Counted from the first letter of the stretch, positions 15,471 to 25,109 are shown. The stretch: DNA of 64,000 nucleotides from Candidatus Gastranaerophilales bacterium (GCA_910587055.1 CAJUKY010000004.1:66802-130801); one strand, 5' to 3'. Translations and numbers: made by a program. Notes: generated by a model from the sequence alone, not told the origin.

Positions 15471-17152
15471 TGTATTTCAGCCTTTCTGCCGTTTATTTTT
15501 TCTTTAATGCGCTCAATCAAATCATTCAGATATTCAATTTTTGTAAAATAAGCGCAAAGGCCGTATACTATAAGCATTACAGATGCCACAAGCATAAGCT
15601 TTATAACTCCTGCAACAAAATTCCAGCCTACAAATAAATCAAAAGCAAGCCCTGTAAGGTATCCCGCAAGATATGCCGCAGCGCCGGATATTAAAATCCT
15701 GTAAATATTTGATAAAAGCCGTGTATAGCCTATTCTTATTTTTTTGCGGAGCAAAATTCCGAGTGTTGTTGCATTAAACAGCGTAACAAGAGTTGTAGAA
15801 AGCGCTATACCGTTAATTCCAAAGGGTTTTACAAGGAGCAGATTAAGAACACACTTTAACGCAATGCAGGCAATAGCTATTAAAAACGGGGTTTTAGAAT
15901 CATTAAATGAGTAAAAAAGCCTTGTGGCGCTATCTCTAAACACATAAGGCAAAATTGATAACGTTATAAAAAATAAGATTTCAGAAACCATAATTGTTGC
16001 TTCATCGTTAAAAGCCCCGCGCTGCAAGGCTAAACGGATAGCATCGGTTCTGACAACGAAAATCACTGTCATTAAGTAAGTTCCTGCAAAAATCAGCGTG
16101 CCCACGCCTTTTTGAAAATAATGACGCACACCGTCAAAATCATTTTTAGCAACCAGCCTTGAAAACAGCGGAAAAAGCGGCACTAAAATCGCCGTAAGGA
16201 GCATCCCTACAGGAAATTGAAATATTCTGTTTGCATACCCGAAAGCAGTCCAGCTTCCTTCTTTTAAGCTTGAAGAAAAGAACATATCAACGTAAACGCC
16301 CAGCTGGCCTATGGTTGAGCTCAAAAATGCAGGAAATAAAAGTTCTAAAATTTCATTAAAATTTTTATTATGGAAAAAGTCAAAAGCCGGTCTGAAACTG
16401 TATCCCAGTCTTACAACAGCCGGCATTTGTATTAATAGCTGTATTATAGCCCCTATTGTTGTTCCTAAAGCCAGATAATATCCTGTTTTATCCCCTTTTG
16501 TAATAAATAAAACCGCTATAATCCCAAGGGAGAGAAGGGATGGCGAGATATTAGGCAGTAAAAATTTCTTATATGTTACTAAAATCCCGTAATATAAGCC
16601 CATTACAGACCCTATAAACACAATGGGCGACATTATTTTAAGGTGATATGCCGCCAGATTTACAAGCTCTGTGCTTCCTTCATTTATAATCACGCTCATA
16701 ATTTGAACAGGAAAGAAAAAACACAGAAGTGCAAGCAGTGCAAATAATATCATAGAGAAGGTTTCAAAGGTATTAAAAAGCTTTTTTATATCGCTTTGAG
16801 GTTTACTTTTAAAATCTCCGATAAGTTTTGAAAAAACCGCAACAGTAGCACTGTGAAAAGGGCCTCCGACCCCGCCCAGAATAACAAGCACAAGAGCCGG
16901 AATTTGATAAGCATAAAAATATGCATCCGATACAACACCCGCGCCGTAATAGTTTGCAACCACAACATCTCTTAAAAATCCTGCAATCTTAGACAGCAGA
17001 ATAATTACGGCTATCCACCATGCTGCTTTTATAAGTCCTCCGCCTTCTTTATGATTTTTGATGCCGCAGGAATGAATTTCGGTTTCTGTCACTTCACCTG
17101 ATAAAATATTGTTATTATTACCATCAGGCAGGTTTGATATCTCTTTTTCCAT
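15467..17152 (-). CDS. murJ: Lipid II flippase MurJ (MviN family)
   Basis: 561 aa, about 14 membrane helices after a polar N-terminus of about 45 residues. It flips the lipid II precursor across the inner membrane for peptidoglycan synthesis. Family features are the ILLSKIAGFLRDVVVANYYG start, NEGSTELVNLAAYHLKIM and the AFGYANRIFQFPVGM block. It sits between spoIID (two bases upstream) and tsaC (four-base overlap). Confidence 0.95.
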   Translation of the reverse strand: MEKEISNLPDGNNNNILSGEVTETEIHSCGIKNHKEGGGLIKAAWWIAVIILLSKIAGFLRDVVVANYYGAGVVSDAYFYAYQIPALVLVILGGVGGPFHSATVAVFSKLIGDFKSKPQSDIKKLFNTFETFSMILFALLALLCFFFPVQIMSVIINEGSTELVNLAAYHLKIMSPIVFIGSVMGLYYGILVTYKKFLLPNISPSLLSLGIIAVLFITKGDKTGYYLALGTTIGAIIQLLIQMPAVVRLGYSFRPAFDFFHNKNFNEILELLFPAFLSSTIGQLGVYVDMFFSSSLKEGSWTAFGYANRIFQFPVGMLLTAILVPLFPLFSRLVAKNDFDGVRHYFQKGVGTLIFAGTYLMTVIFVVRTDAIRLALQRGAFNDEATIMVSEILFFITLSILPYVFRDSATRLFYSFNDSKTPFLIAIACIALKCVLNLLLVKPFGINGIALSTTLVTLFNATTLGILLRKKIRIGYTRLLSNIYRILISGAAAYLAGYLTGLAFDLFVGWNFVAGVIKLMLVASVMLIVYGLCAYFTKIEYLNDLIERIKEKINGRKAEIQ

Positions 17153-17154
17153 TG

Positions 17155-19152
17155 CTATTTCTCTATTTCAACCCAAAAATAAACTGTCTTATCTTTATCC
17201 GCTTCAATTAGAGGCATAAAAGTTATTGTATTTTTCCCATTTTCCAGATATTTTGTAATATCCATCGTTATTATTTTACCGTATAATCCTTTAACAGAAG
17301 GGTTAAAGCGGGTTTTATTTACGTAAAATTCAATATGAGAAGGTTTTTTCTCGTTATCAATATTTAAAATATACTTTGCCTGTGCTTTTGATGCGTTATA
17401 TAAAGCTGTAATTTCCTCTTTAAGAGGATTTTCGTTTATTGAATTTGACAGATTGCCCGCTGTTCCTTTCTCTGCATTGTTAATATACAGAGTTTGAACA
17501 TAATTTTGATTATAATTATTATAAGACACCTTCTTTGGCATTGTGCCAAGCGTAATTCCGCTGTAGTAATGTTTTAAAATTGCGTCATAACCCACGCCCT
17601 GAGAGGCTAAATACCCTGCACCATACTGGCTCATGCCTACGCCATGGCCAAATCCTGCGCCTGTGAAGCTGAAACTTTGCGGCAGAGGCATACCCAGCCG
17701 GTTTTGATAAATCTTTTTCGGCTCGCCTGCTTTAAATGATTCAATTATAGCCTCCTGTTTTAGGGCTTTTTCGGGTTTCAGAAATGAGAAAATAACATTC
17801 TCATCCTTTTCTTCAGGTTTTTTATTTTCAAGAATGTTGTTTTTATCAGCATTTTCAGTGTTTTTTAACGATTTTTCAGGGATTTTCACCCCTGCGGGTT
17901 CAACTTTTGTTTCAAGTTTGTTTTCTGATTTTATATCTGATTTTAAAATATCAACAGGTTCCTGCGGCATAATTTTTTCAACCACAAAATTTCCTGACCA
18001 TAAAATTGATTTTCCTTTTTTGAATGCACGTCTTATGCCGAGTTCCTTTTTAATCCGCCAGTTTCCTCCCATAGAGCGGATTTCCACTTCAAGTGCCTTT
18101 CCTGATTCGCCCCTTTTTGTAACTTTTATATCTTCTAATCCCCACACTTCGTCATTTTCCCCGAATGCAGGGTATACAAGGGCTTTTAGGGATTGTTCAC
18201 GCAGTGTCTTTGTTAAAGTTTCTTCAAGTTCAAATCTGTCAAAATTTACTTTCCATCTGTGTCTCGGGGATTTTATATCAAAAGATGGTACGTTATTTGA
18301 ATAAAATTCTTTTAATTCTTCTTCCGTTTTGGGATAACCTGCGCCATTATTGTCTTTCACCGATTTTAAACAAGGTTTTGAGTTGTAAAAACTGTTTCCT
18401 GAGCCGTATACAGCCTCATAGTTTTCCGTAATTCCGCCTCCTGTGGATGAATATAGTGCTAAAATCGGCTCTTTATTATAGAGCGCAAAAATCCCCTCTG
18501 TTTCTTCTACTGCCCTGTCGGATAGCGGGTTTTCACTGTTTGCACCGTAATAAACCTGACATGCCGTTGAATCGCAGATATCATAATTTTTATAAACATT
18601 CTGCGGGCGGTTTGCATAGTTTCTTGCAGCCACTGCCTGCGCTTTGAGTGCGTTTAATCCGAATGATACAGGCATTTCATTCGGCACAACACCTTTCAGA
18701 TAAGTTTGCAGGTCAAGCACGTTTATTATGTTAAATTTGTTTTTCCCCTGCGGATATGCGGCTTTCAGCTCTATCATACCGTTATAAAATGCCGGATTTC
18801 CTTTTCTGTTCAGGTTTTTTATCCCGAGCTTTCCGTTAGACATAATAACAACAGGGCCTTTGGCATTTTTTAAAAGCTCTTTTCCGTTTATAACAACAAA
18901 AAATTCGTTGTTTTGCATTAATGTGCGGATTTCAGTGTTTTTCGGAACATCTTTAATCTGTGCTCCGCTTGCCATATCAAGGATTGAGGCAGCATCGGCA
19001 GGAATTATTGTCACATCATTAAATTCAAATGTCGAAAACCCAGAATTTGAAAGCCCTACCCTTATAACATCCTTTTGTTCGGTCATAGCGTATGTTTGAA
19101 GGGTATTCATTAAAAACGCCGTAATAAATAAAAAATAAACTAAAAACTTCAT
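17155..19152 (-). CDS. Large SpoIID-domain secreted protein
   Basis: 665 aa. Signal peptide at residues 1-22. The SpoIID domain is split: the first part (about 140-260) has LQTYLKGVVPNEMPVSFG, ALKAQAVAARNYANR and ALYSSTGGGITENYEAV; a lysine/glutamate-rich insert (about 390-490) follows, then the terminal block GHGVGMSQYGAGYLASQGVG. A C-terminal domain of about 120 residues is unassigned. A role in peptidoglycan remodelling alongside MurJ is likely from the operon. It looks leaderless (TAAAAT at 19159-19164). Confidence 0.88.
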   Translation of the reverse strand: MKFLVYFLFITAFLMNTLQTYAMTEQKDVIRVGLSNSGFSTFEFNDVTIIPADAASILDMASGAQIKDVPKNTEIRTLMQNNEFFVVINGKELLKNAKGPVVIMSNGKLGIKNLNRKGNPAFYNGMIELKAAYPQGKNKFNIINVLDLQTYLKGVVPNEMPVSFGLNALKAQAVAARNYANRPQNVYKNYDICDSTACQVYYGANSENPLSDRAVEETEGIFALYNKEPILALYSSTGGGITENYEAVYGSGNSFYNSKPCLKSVKDNNGAGYPKTEEELKEFYSNNVPSFDIKSPRHRWKVNFDRFELEETLTKTLREQSLKALVYPAFGENDEVWGLEDIKVTKRGESGKALEVEIRSMGGNWRIKKELGIRRAFKKGKSILWSGNFVVEKIMPQEPVDILKSDIKSENKLETKVEPAGVKIPEKSLKNTENADKNNILENKKPEEKDENVIFSFLKPEKALKQEAIIESFKAGEPKKIYQNRLGMPLPQSFSFTGAGFGHGVGMSQYGAGYLASQGVGYDAILKHYYSGITLGTMPKKVSYNNYNQNYVQTLYINNAEKGTAGNLSNSINENPLKEEITALYNASKAQAKYILNIDNEKKPSHIEFYVNKTRFNPSVKGLYGKIITMDITKYLENGKNTITFMPLIEADKDKTVYFWVEIEK

Positions 19153-19158
19153 AAATCA

Positions 19159-19164
19159 ATTTTA
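19159..19164 (-). promoter_or_regulatory. -10 box giving a leaderless start for spoIID-murJ-tsaC
   Basis: TAAAAT on the minus strand, exactly seven bases before the ATG at 19152. No RBS. Confidence 0.45.
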
Positions 19165-19227
19165 CTACAAATAATTTTTATGCTAAATTTATTAATGCAC
19201 AAGCTTTAAATTTTGAGAGGTAAGAAT

Positions 19228-20337
19228 ATGTGCCGTATTGGTGCAATTAAATCTAATAAGTATTTTCATCCTGCTAAAACCCTTGAATTAATGCGCTCCC
19301 AGCAAAAAGGACACGATAATTCGGGCTTTGCCTTTGTAATGCAGGATTTAGGCGGCATTTTCGAACCTTATAAAGATTTACCCGTGCTTTCAATGGCATG
19401 CACCGATATGGGCATCAGAATAGCTGAAGACATTCTCCATCAGGCAGGTTTTGTAAGGCTTATGCAGTGGACACCCGATATTAACAAAACCGCAAAAAAT
19501 TTGAATATCTGTCCTATGCCGAATTACGTTTTCGAGGTTTTTAATTACCCGAAAATGTACAAGTACGCTACTCAGGAAGAAAAAGAAGAGCTCTTGCTTG
19601 AAACACGCCTGCAACTGCGCGCAGCACTTGAAGACGGGGATAACGGCTATGTTTATTCATTCTGGCCTGATACGCTGATGCTTAAAGAAATCGGCGATCC
19701 TAAAGATATAGGTACATATTTTAATTTAAATGAGCCGAATAATGATTTTGTATCAAAAATTATAACGGTTCAATGCCGCCAGAATACAAACTATGACATT
19801 GTGCGCTATGCCGCTCACCCGTTCTTTTTGCAGGGGTACACGGTGCTTGCAAACGGTGAAAACACATTTTATGAAAAAAATAAACTTTTCCAGAAAAATT
19901 TATTCAAAGGCTATATAGGTTTTGAATCAGATTCTCAGTGCTTTTTGTACACATTGCACTATGTAAATAAAATTTTAAAATGGCCGCTTAAATATTTTAA
20001 ACACGTTATTACGCCGCTTGAATATGAAGAAATCTTAAAAAGGGAAGACAGAGAAATTCTTCTCAGAATTAAGGCTTCTCTTGCTCATCTTGAAATAAAC
20101 GGCCCTAATACCATAATAGGCGTAAATCCTGACGGAACAATGTTTGTAACGTGCGATTCCAAAAAACTTCGTCCTGTTGTTGTAGGCAGAGATAATGACA
20201 CGGTAATTATTACAAGCGAAGTCTGCGGCATAAATGAAGTTTTACCGAACAGAAACACCGCGGAAGACATTTACCCGAATGAGCGTGAAACCGTTGTAAT
20301 CAACAATGATTTAAGGATTGAAAGATGGAAACAGTAG
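19228..20337 (+). CDS. Glutamate synthase glutaminase (class II amidotransferase) subunit
   Basis: 369 aa from the ATG at 19228, which makes the catalytic Cys residue 2 (MCRIGAIKSNKY), as class II glutaminases need; a TTG further up is not credible. It releases ammonia from glutamine for transfer to 2-oxoglutarate. SQQKGHDNSGFAFVMQDLGG is the substrate-binding block. It is the stand-alone N-terminal domain of GltB, as in archaeal and some anaerobic bacterial synthases. It overlaps the next gene by 13 bases. Confidence 0.9.
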   Translation: MCRIGAIKSNKYFHPAKTLELMRSQQKGHDNSGFAFVMQDLGGIFEPYKDLPVLSMACTDMGIRIAEDILHQAGFVRLMQWTPDINKTAKNLNICPMPNYVFEVFNYPKMYKYATQEEKEELLLETRLQLRAALEDGDNGYVYSFWPDTLMLKEIGDPKDIGTYFNLNEPNNDFVSKIITVQCRQNTNYDIVRYAAHPFFLQGYTVLANGENTFYEKNKLFQKNLFKGYIGFESDSQCFLYTLHYVNKILKWPLKYFKHVITPLEYEEILKREDREILLRIKASLAHLEINGPNTIIGVNPDGTMFVTCDSKKLRPVVVGRDNDTVIITSEVCGINEVLPNRNTAEDIYPNERETVVINNDLRIERWKQ

Positions 20338-21968
20338 ATATAACAGGAATTTCAAAGTCTGACCTTAAATGGCAGATTGAGCACAATCAGGATAAATGTA
20401 CACTTTGCGGTAAATGTGTAGCGGTGTGCACTATGGGTGCAATTAAAGCTGATGTTCAAAAGAGACGTAAAGTAACATCCTGCGGAGATTGCCCGACTCC
20501 TCAAGTGTCTGAAACCGTTGTACCTGTCATAAAACAGATTGTTACATCATCTAAAAACTGCGTAGGGTGCGAACTTTGCGCAAAAGTTTGCCCGAATGAG
20601 GCGATAAAACCTGTTTTAAATGAAAAAAACAGAATGAATGTTAAATACAGGGCGTTGAACGCCGAATCTCCGAAAAGGGGCGGCAGAACAAACCTGCACA
20701 CAGAAGGCAGAACGCTTGATAAAATTAAAATCGGAAGAATTTCCCAGATGACAGACCCTTCATTAGATGCGCTCCGTCATACTTTCGAGCTTCTTGCGCC
20801 TTTCGGCAGGGTGCTGCCGCCTGAAAATCTTCCTTTCAGCGTGGATGAAAGCGGAAATTTAAAAATTGATAAGAAAATCCCTACTACCCGCTGGATTTAC
20901 CCGATTATTATAGGTGATATGTCAATAGGGGCGCTGTCTCCAAGATTATGGGAAGCAATTTGTATAGCGGTAGCTTACTTAAACGAGGTTCATAATCTGC
21001 CAATCCGCATGTGTACGGGAGAAGGCGGAGTTCCCGAAAAACTTTTAAAATCAAAATATTTAAAATATATGATTTTACAGATAGCATCGGGGCATTTCGG
21101 GTGGAACAGAATTATAAACTCAATGCCTGAAATGGTGGAAGACCCTGCGGGAATTTTAATAAAAATCGGGCAAGGCGCTAAACCCGGTGACGGCGGACTT
21201 TTGCTTTCTAAAAAAGTTGAAAAGCACATTCAGGAAATCAGAGGGGTTCCAAAATCCGACCTGCTTTCTCCTCCGAACCATCAAGGGCTTTATTCAATTG
21301 AAGAATCGGTACAAAAGATGTTTCTTTCAATGAATGCGGCGTTTAAGTTTAAAGTACCAGTTGCAATTAAAGTTGCGGCAAGCGTTACAAGCGTTTCTGT
21401 TTACAATAACCTGCTCCGCGACCCTTACGATATTGTGGGCGGTTTCTTCTTAGACGGCATTGCAGGCGGTACAGGCGCGGCGCACGAGACTTCGCTTGAT
21501 CATACGGGGCATCCGATTGTTTCCCGCCTTCGCGACTGCTATAATGCCGCAGTGCATCAGGGTAAACAGGGGCAGATTCCTCTCTGGGCGGCAGGAGGTT
21601 TAGGCATGAGCGGAAACCTTGCAGCAGATGCGTTTAAGATGATATGCCTCGGTGCAAACGGTGTATTTACGGGACGTTTAATGCTTCAAATTGCAGGATG
21701 TCTCGGTAATGACTGGGGCAAATGCAATGCATGCAACACAGGCTTATGCCCTGCAGGACTTACAACCCAGCATCCTATATTAATGAAAAGGCTTGATATA
21801 GATAAAGTTGCACAGAATATTGTAAATTATTTCCTTGCAACTCATACGGAACTTAAAAAATTAATGGCTCCAATCGGAAACTCCACGCTCCCTGTGGGCA
21901 GATCGGATGCTTTAATTACGGTTGATAAAAATGTCGCCGAAAGGCTTGGAATACAGCATGTTTGCTAA
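20325..21968 (+). CDS. gltB: Glutamate synthase FMN-binding subunit with N-terminal ferredoxin domain
   Basis: 547 aa. Residues about 18-90 hold two [4Fe-4S] motifs, CTLCGKCVAVCTMGAIK and CVGCELCAKVCPNEAIK, with an extra CGDC between them. The remainder is the FMN-binding GltB core: GDMSIGALSPRLWEA, KIGQGAKPGDGGLL, GGFFLDGIAGGTGAAHETSL and the NACNTGLCPAGLTTQHP cluster region. It reduces 2-iminoglutarate to glutamate. Electrons probably come through the ferredoxin clusters. The GXGXG domain is missing here and found in the next gene. Confidence 0.93.
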   Translation: METVDITGISKSDLKWQIEHNQDKCTLCGKCVAVCTMGAIKADVQKRRKVTSCGDCPTPQVSETVVPVIKQIVTSSKNCVGCELCAKVCPNEAIKPVLNEKNRMNVKYRALNAESPKRGGRTNLHTEGRTLDKIKIGRISQMTDPSLDALRHTFELLAPFGRVLPPENLPFSVDESGNLKIDKKIPTTRWIYPIIIGDMSIGALSPRLWEAICIAVAYLNEVHNLPIRMCTGEGGVPEKLLKSKYLKYMILQIASGHFGWNRIINSMPEMVEDPAGILIKIGQGAKPGDGGLLLSKKVEKHIQEIRGVPKSDLLSPPNHQGLYSIEESVQKMFLSMNAAFKFKVPVAIKVAASVTSVSVYNNLLRDPYDIVGGFFLDGIAGGTGAAHETSLDHTGHPIVSRLRDCYNAAVHQGKQGQIPLWAAGGLGMSGNLAADAFKMICLGANGVFTGRLMLQIAGCLGNDWGKCNACNTGLCPAGLTTQHPILMKRLDIDKVAQNIVNYFLATHTELKKLMAPIGNSTLPVGRSDALITVDKNVAERLGIQHVC

Positions 21969-21986
21969 TTTAAAAGGTTTAAATTT

Positions 21987-24341
21987 ATGAATGTTACTAT
22001 AATAGACAGTTTACAGGACGGCAAAAGGCTCTCTACAAGAGAACTTTTAGATATCATATATGAAAAAATCAACCTCGGTTTTAACGAATTTAAAATTTTA
22101 GCCTCAGGCCAGCATGATATAGGCGGCCCCCTGTGGTCAAAAAACGGGGCTAAGGATAATGCGGGGCTTGTTTTCCATGTTACAAACCCGGGACAAAGAG
22201 TAGGTTCAATGGGTATGAGCGGTACAAAAATAGTTGTACACGGCTCTGCTCCTGCTGATGTGGGCTGGCTGAATTCAGGAGCCGAAATTGTGGTACTCGG
22301 AGATGGCGGAGACACTACGGCGCATTGCTGTGCGGGCGGAAAAATTTATATCGGAGGGCGTGTCGGAACCCGCTCCGGCGCTTTAATGAAACATGACCCG
22401 AAATTTGAAGAGCCTGAATTCTGGGTATTAAAAAATACAGGTTCATTTTCATTTGAATTTATGGGCGGCGGAAAGGCTGTTGTCTGCGGATATGGCTGTG
22501 AAGATTTAAAATCAGTGCTTTCAAACCGCTCATGCTGCGGAATGGTGGGCGGGGTTGTTTATGTGCGCGGAAACGTTGAAGGGCTGACCGCCGATGTTGA
22601 TATTTATCCTCTGGATGATGCGGATAAAGACTTTTTAATCAAAGGGTTAAAAACATTTTTAAAAGAAATCGAAAAACCTGAAATTTATGACGAATTAATT
22701 GATTTTAACAGGTGGCGGAAAATTCTTGCAAAGCCTTATGATAAGAAAAAATTTGTACCCGAATTATCAATAAGCGAATTCAGACAGCAAAAATGGGTAA
22801 AGGGCGGGATATTCTCTGAATTTTTCGGTTCCGATAATGAAGTGATTGATTTAATAAATACAGGCGAAAACCGCTTGAGGATACCATCCTGGGATAATAA
22901 TTTAAAAACTCCTCCTTGTGAATTTGACTGCCCTGTTTCAATTCCGACCCAAAAAAGGATTGCACTTTTAAGAGAGGGCAAAATTCAGGAAGCACTTAAT
23001 TTAATTTATAGATATTCTCCATTCCCGGGGTCTGTCTGCGGGCAGGTTTGCCCGAATCTTTGCATGCAGACATGCTCCAGAAAGTCTGTAGATGAAGCTA
23101 TTAAGGTAGCGGAGCTCGGGGTTAAATCTTTTGAAAATATTGACCTTGGCGAATTTAAACCGACAAAAAATAAAACCGTTGCAATAATAGGTGCGGGGGT
23201 CACAGGGCTTTCTGCGGCGTGGAATTTAATGCGCCTCGGGTATAATGTTGAAATTTTTGAAAAAGATACGGAAATCGGCGGAAAATTAAGACAGGTAATT
23301 CCCGCAGAAAGGCTCAATCAGGATATTTTAAACATTGAGCTTGAAATTTTAAAAAGCTCAATAACCACCGCAGGCGGGAAAATTAATACATCATACAATA
23401 TTGATAAAGAAGAATTTGAGCGCATTCAAGATGATTACGATGCGGTTGTTGTAGCTGTCGGGGCTCAAAATCCTTTTGTATTGCCTGTTGAAGGTAAGGA
23501 AAGAATTATTAAAGGACTTGATTTTCTTAAAGAAATAAATAAAGGTAATAAATTTGGTGTGGGCAATAACGTTGTTGTAATAGGCGCCGGAAATGCCGCA
23601 ATGGATGTAGTTTTAGGGGCATACAAGGTCGGGGCTAAAAATGTTACCGCTATTGATATTCAAAAACCTGCCGCGTTTGAAAAAGAAATAGAGGCTGCAA
23701 AGTCACTCGGAGCAAAGATTATGTATCCTTGTTTCACGGAAAAAGTAACTCCTGAAGGCGTTTATCTTAATAACGGCACACTTTTAAAGGCAGACAGCGT
23801 TATTATTGCAATCGGCGACAGAGCGGATTTGAGCTTTACAGGGGATGAATTTTTAAATGAAAGAAAACAGCCGCTTTTAAACCAATTTAATCAAAGTTTG
23901 AAGGCTGATAATGTATTTTTTGCAGGAGATTCAATCAGGCAGGGGCTTTTCTGTGACGGCATAGGCCAGGGCAGAAGTGCTGCTTTAAATATTGACAGAT
24001 TTTTAGAAGGAAAGCCGCTCCAGCCTTACAAAAACGGTAAAAAAATCAAACCCGATGAAGTAAAAGACGCTTATTACAGAACAATGAAAAAAAGCGAAAT
24101 CTGCGCGCTTGATACACTTGATGAAACACAAAGATGCTTAAGCTGTGCAGGATGCAGGGATTGTAAAATGTGTCTTACAAGCTGCCCCAGAGGCGCAATA
24201 GAGCGCGTTGAATTCCAAAATGCTGACGGCTCAACCGCTTTTGCCTATATTTCAGATGAGAAAAAATGCATAGGCTGCGGAATATGCGCAGGGGTTTGCC
24301 CGTGCGGAATATGGACTATGAAAAGCCGGCTTGAAGGATAA
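21987..24341 (+). CDS. Fused GXGXG domain + GltD-type NAD(P)H oxidoreductase + ferredoxin (glutamate synthase)
   Basis: 784 aa, three modules. Residues about 1-245: GltB GXGXG beta-helix domain (GMSGTKIVVHGSAPADVGWL, CAGGKIYIGGRVGTRSGAL). About 300-680: GltD-like subunit with the cysteine ladder VCGQVCPNLCMQTCSRK, an FAD Rossmann motif VAIIGAGVTGLSAAW and an NAD(P) motif VVVIGAGNAAMDV. About 725-784: cysteine-rich end with CLSCAGCRDCKMC and CIGCGICAGVCPCG. Together with the two upstream genes it makes a complete NAD(P)H- or ferredoxin-linked glutamate synthase. The fusion moves GXGXG from GltB to GltD. Confidence 0.9.
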   Translation: MNVTIIDSLQDGKRLSTRELLDIIYEKINLGFNEFKILASGQHDIGGPLWSKNGAKDNAGLVFHVTNPGQRVGSMGMSGTKIVVHGSAPADVGWLNSGAEIVVLGDGGDTTAHCCAGGKIYIGGRVGTRSGALMKHDPKFEEPEFWVLKNTGSFSFEFMGGGKAVVCGYGCEDLKSVLSNRSCCGMVGGVVYVRGNVEGLTADVDIYPLDDADKDFLIKGLKTFLKEIEKPEIYDELIDFNRWRKILAKPYDKKKFVPELSISEFRQQKWVKGGIFSEFFGSDNEVIDLINTGENRLRIPSWDNNLKTPPCEFDCPVSIPTQKRIALLREGKIQEALNLIYRYSPFPGSVCGQVCPNLCMQTCSRKSVDEAIKVAELGVKSFENIDLGEFKPTKNKTVAIIGAGVTGLSAAWNLMRLGYNVEIFEKDTEIGGKLRQVIPAERLNQDILNIELEILKSSITTAGGKINTSYNIDKEEFERIQDDYDAVVVAVGAQNPFVLPVEGKERIIKGLDFLKEINKGNKFGVGNNVVVIGAGNAAMDVVLGAYKVGAKNVTAIDIQKPAAFEKEIEAAKSLGAKIMYPCFTEKVTPEGVYLNNGTLLKADSVIIAIGDRADLSFTGDEFLNERKQPLLNQFNQSLKADNVFFAGDSIRQGLFCDGIGQGRSAALNIDRFLEGKPLQPYKNGKKIKPDEVKDAYYRTMKKSEICALDTLDETQRCLSCAGCRDCKMCLTSCPRGAIERVEFQNADGSTAFAYISDEKKCIGCGICAGVCPCGIWTMKSRLEG

Positions 24342-24405
24342 AATTTATTTTTGTACTATAGTGCGATGGATGCACTCTGCTATTTATATGGAGGATTTTT
24401 TCTCC

Positions 24406-24518
24406 ATAAAAATATTATATAAAAATGACACGGGGAAATTTGCAATTAAAAAATCCCGCATTATTTTATTGTGCGGGGGCAAATTTTTTTTACGGTCATT
24501 TTTATATAATATTTTTAT
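24406..24518. mobile_element. 113-bp foldback (MITE-like) element
   Basis: 24-bp perfect inverted arms (24406-24429 and 24495-24518, beginning ATAAAAATATTATAT) enclose a 65-base centre. The centre also folds back: AAATTTGC/GCAAATTT and CCCGCA/TGCGGG. The element sits alone in the gap after glutamate synthase, has no ORF, and ends in TA on each side. Either a miniature transposable element or a very long hairpin RNA. Confidence 0.5.
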
Positions 24519-24581
24519 TTCACGAAAATTTCAGTCAGCAAAAAAACACAGAAATGTCTTATGCAATAAAATTTATTTTTT

Positions 24582-24743
24582 CTTATTTTTGTTTTGTTTT
24601 TCAACTGCTTCAAGCCCTAAGCGTATAAGGTCAATCGCAGCCGCAGAGCGACTGGGATAGCGGTTTTCAAAGCGGAAATCTTCCACCTTCTCAAAAAGCT
24701 CATCATTTAAAATTATTGTGAAGCGTGGTTTTTCTGTCGGCAT
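24582..24743 (-). CDS. Ribbon-helix-helix (Arc/CopG-like) DNA-binding protein, 53 aa
   Basis: ATG at 24741-24743. The order beta strand (KPRFTIILNDELF), helix, then YPSRSAAAIDLIRLGLEAV is the RHH fold, and the size fits a complete family member. GGGAGA lies before the ATG. Its promoter (TTGACA-17-CATAAT, 24793-24765) faces the promoter of the small-protein genes, so it may control them and itself. Such proteins are antitoxins, plasmid regulators or phage repressors; the role here is unknown. Confidence 0.7.
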
Positions 24744-24764
24744 ATTTACTCTCCCATAACGATA

Positions 24765-24793
24765 ATTATGCCTGTATTTATATTATCTGTCAA
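24765..24793 (-). promoter_or_regulatory. Promoter of the RHH gene
   Basis: TTGACA (24793-24788), 17 bases, CATAAT (24770-24765). A CATAA/TTATG inverted repeat overlaps the -10 (24755-24770) and could be an auto-operator. Confidence 0.5.
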
Positions 24794-24810
24794 GCTAAAA
24801 CATAATGAAC

Positions 24811-24839
24811 TTGACATTTTCAGAGTTTATTAGTATCAT
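24811..24839 (+). promoter_or_regulatory. Promoter of the 62-aa protein gene
   Basis: TTGACA at 24811-24816, 17 bases, TATCAT at 24834-24839. It is divergent from the RHH promoter, with the two -35 boxes only 17 bases apart. Confidence 0.55.
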
Positions 24840-24878
24840 TGGTTCATAACTTATTAAATTAATAGAAAAGGAAAAAAT

Positions 24879-25067
24879 ATGTCGCAAAATAATGATTACA
24901 ATGCTGTTATCAATAAACTGATTGCACTTGAAGATAAATTGAAAGAAATTGAATCCATTACAAAAATTTTGAATATGTGGATAAAAGAGAATGATTATGA
25001 ATTAATTCCCGTAATTAATATGTTAAACAATAAATTAGCCGATACAGCTAAAATTATCGGCAGATAA
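24879..25067 (+). CDS. Small helical protein, 62 aa
   Basis: Two amphipathic helices: AVINKLIALEDKLKEIESI then ELIPVINMLNNKLADTAKI. No membrane segment; probably a dimerising coiled-coil. AAAGGA precedes the ATG. It is the first of three tiny genes in a row, divergent from an RHH regulator. No family recognised. Confidence 0.6.
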   Translation: MSQNNDYNAVINKLIALEDKLKEIESITKILNMWIKENDYELIPVINMLNNKLADTAKIIGR

Positions 25068-25074
25068 ATATTTT

Positions 25075-25103
25075 TCGACAACTATTCAATTAAATGATAT
25101 AAT
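25075..25103 (+). promoter_or_regulatory. Leaderless promoter of the 73-aa membrane protein
   Basis: TCGACA at 25075-25080, 17 bases, extended -10 TGATATAAT ending 25103. Position +1 is the A of the ATG at 25110. Confidence 0.65.
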
Positions 25104-25109
25104 AGGCAT

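Noticed and set aside
17834..18304. 156-aa plus-strand ORF inside the large SpoIID gene
   Set aside because: Antisense to a gene with strong domain evidence; composition follows the opposite frame.
17155..19152. Evidence for endospore formation from SpoIID genes
   Set aside because: SpoIID domains are common in non-spore-formers, and no other sporulation gene is present.
24331..24660. Plus-strand 109-aa ORF after glutamate synthase
   Set aside because: Crosses the foldback element and is antisense to the RHH gene, which has an RBS, promoter and family pattern.
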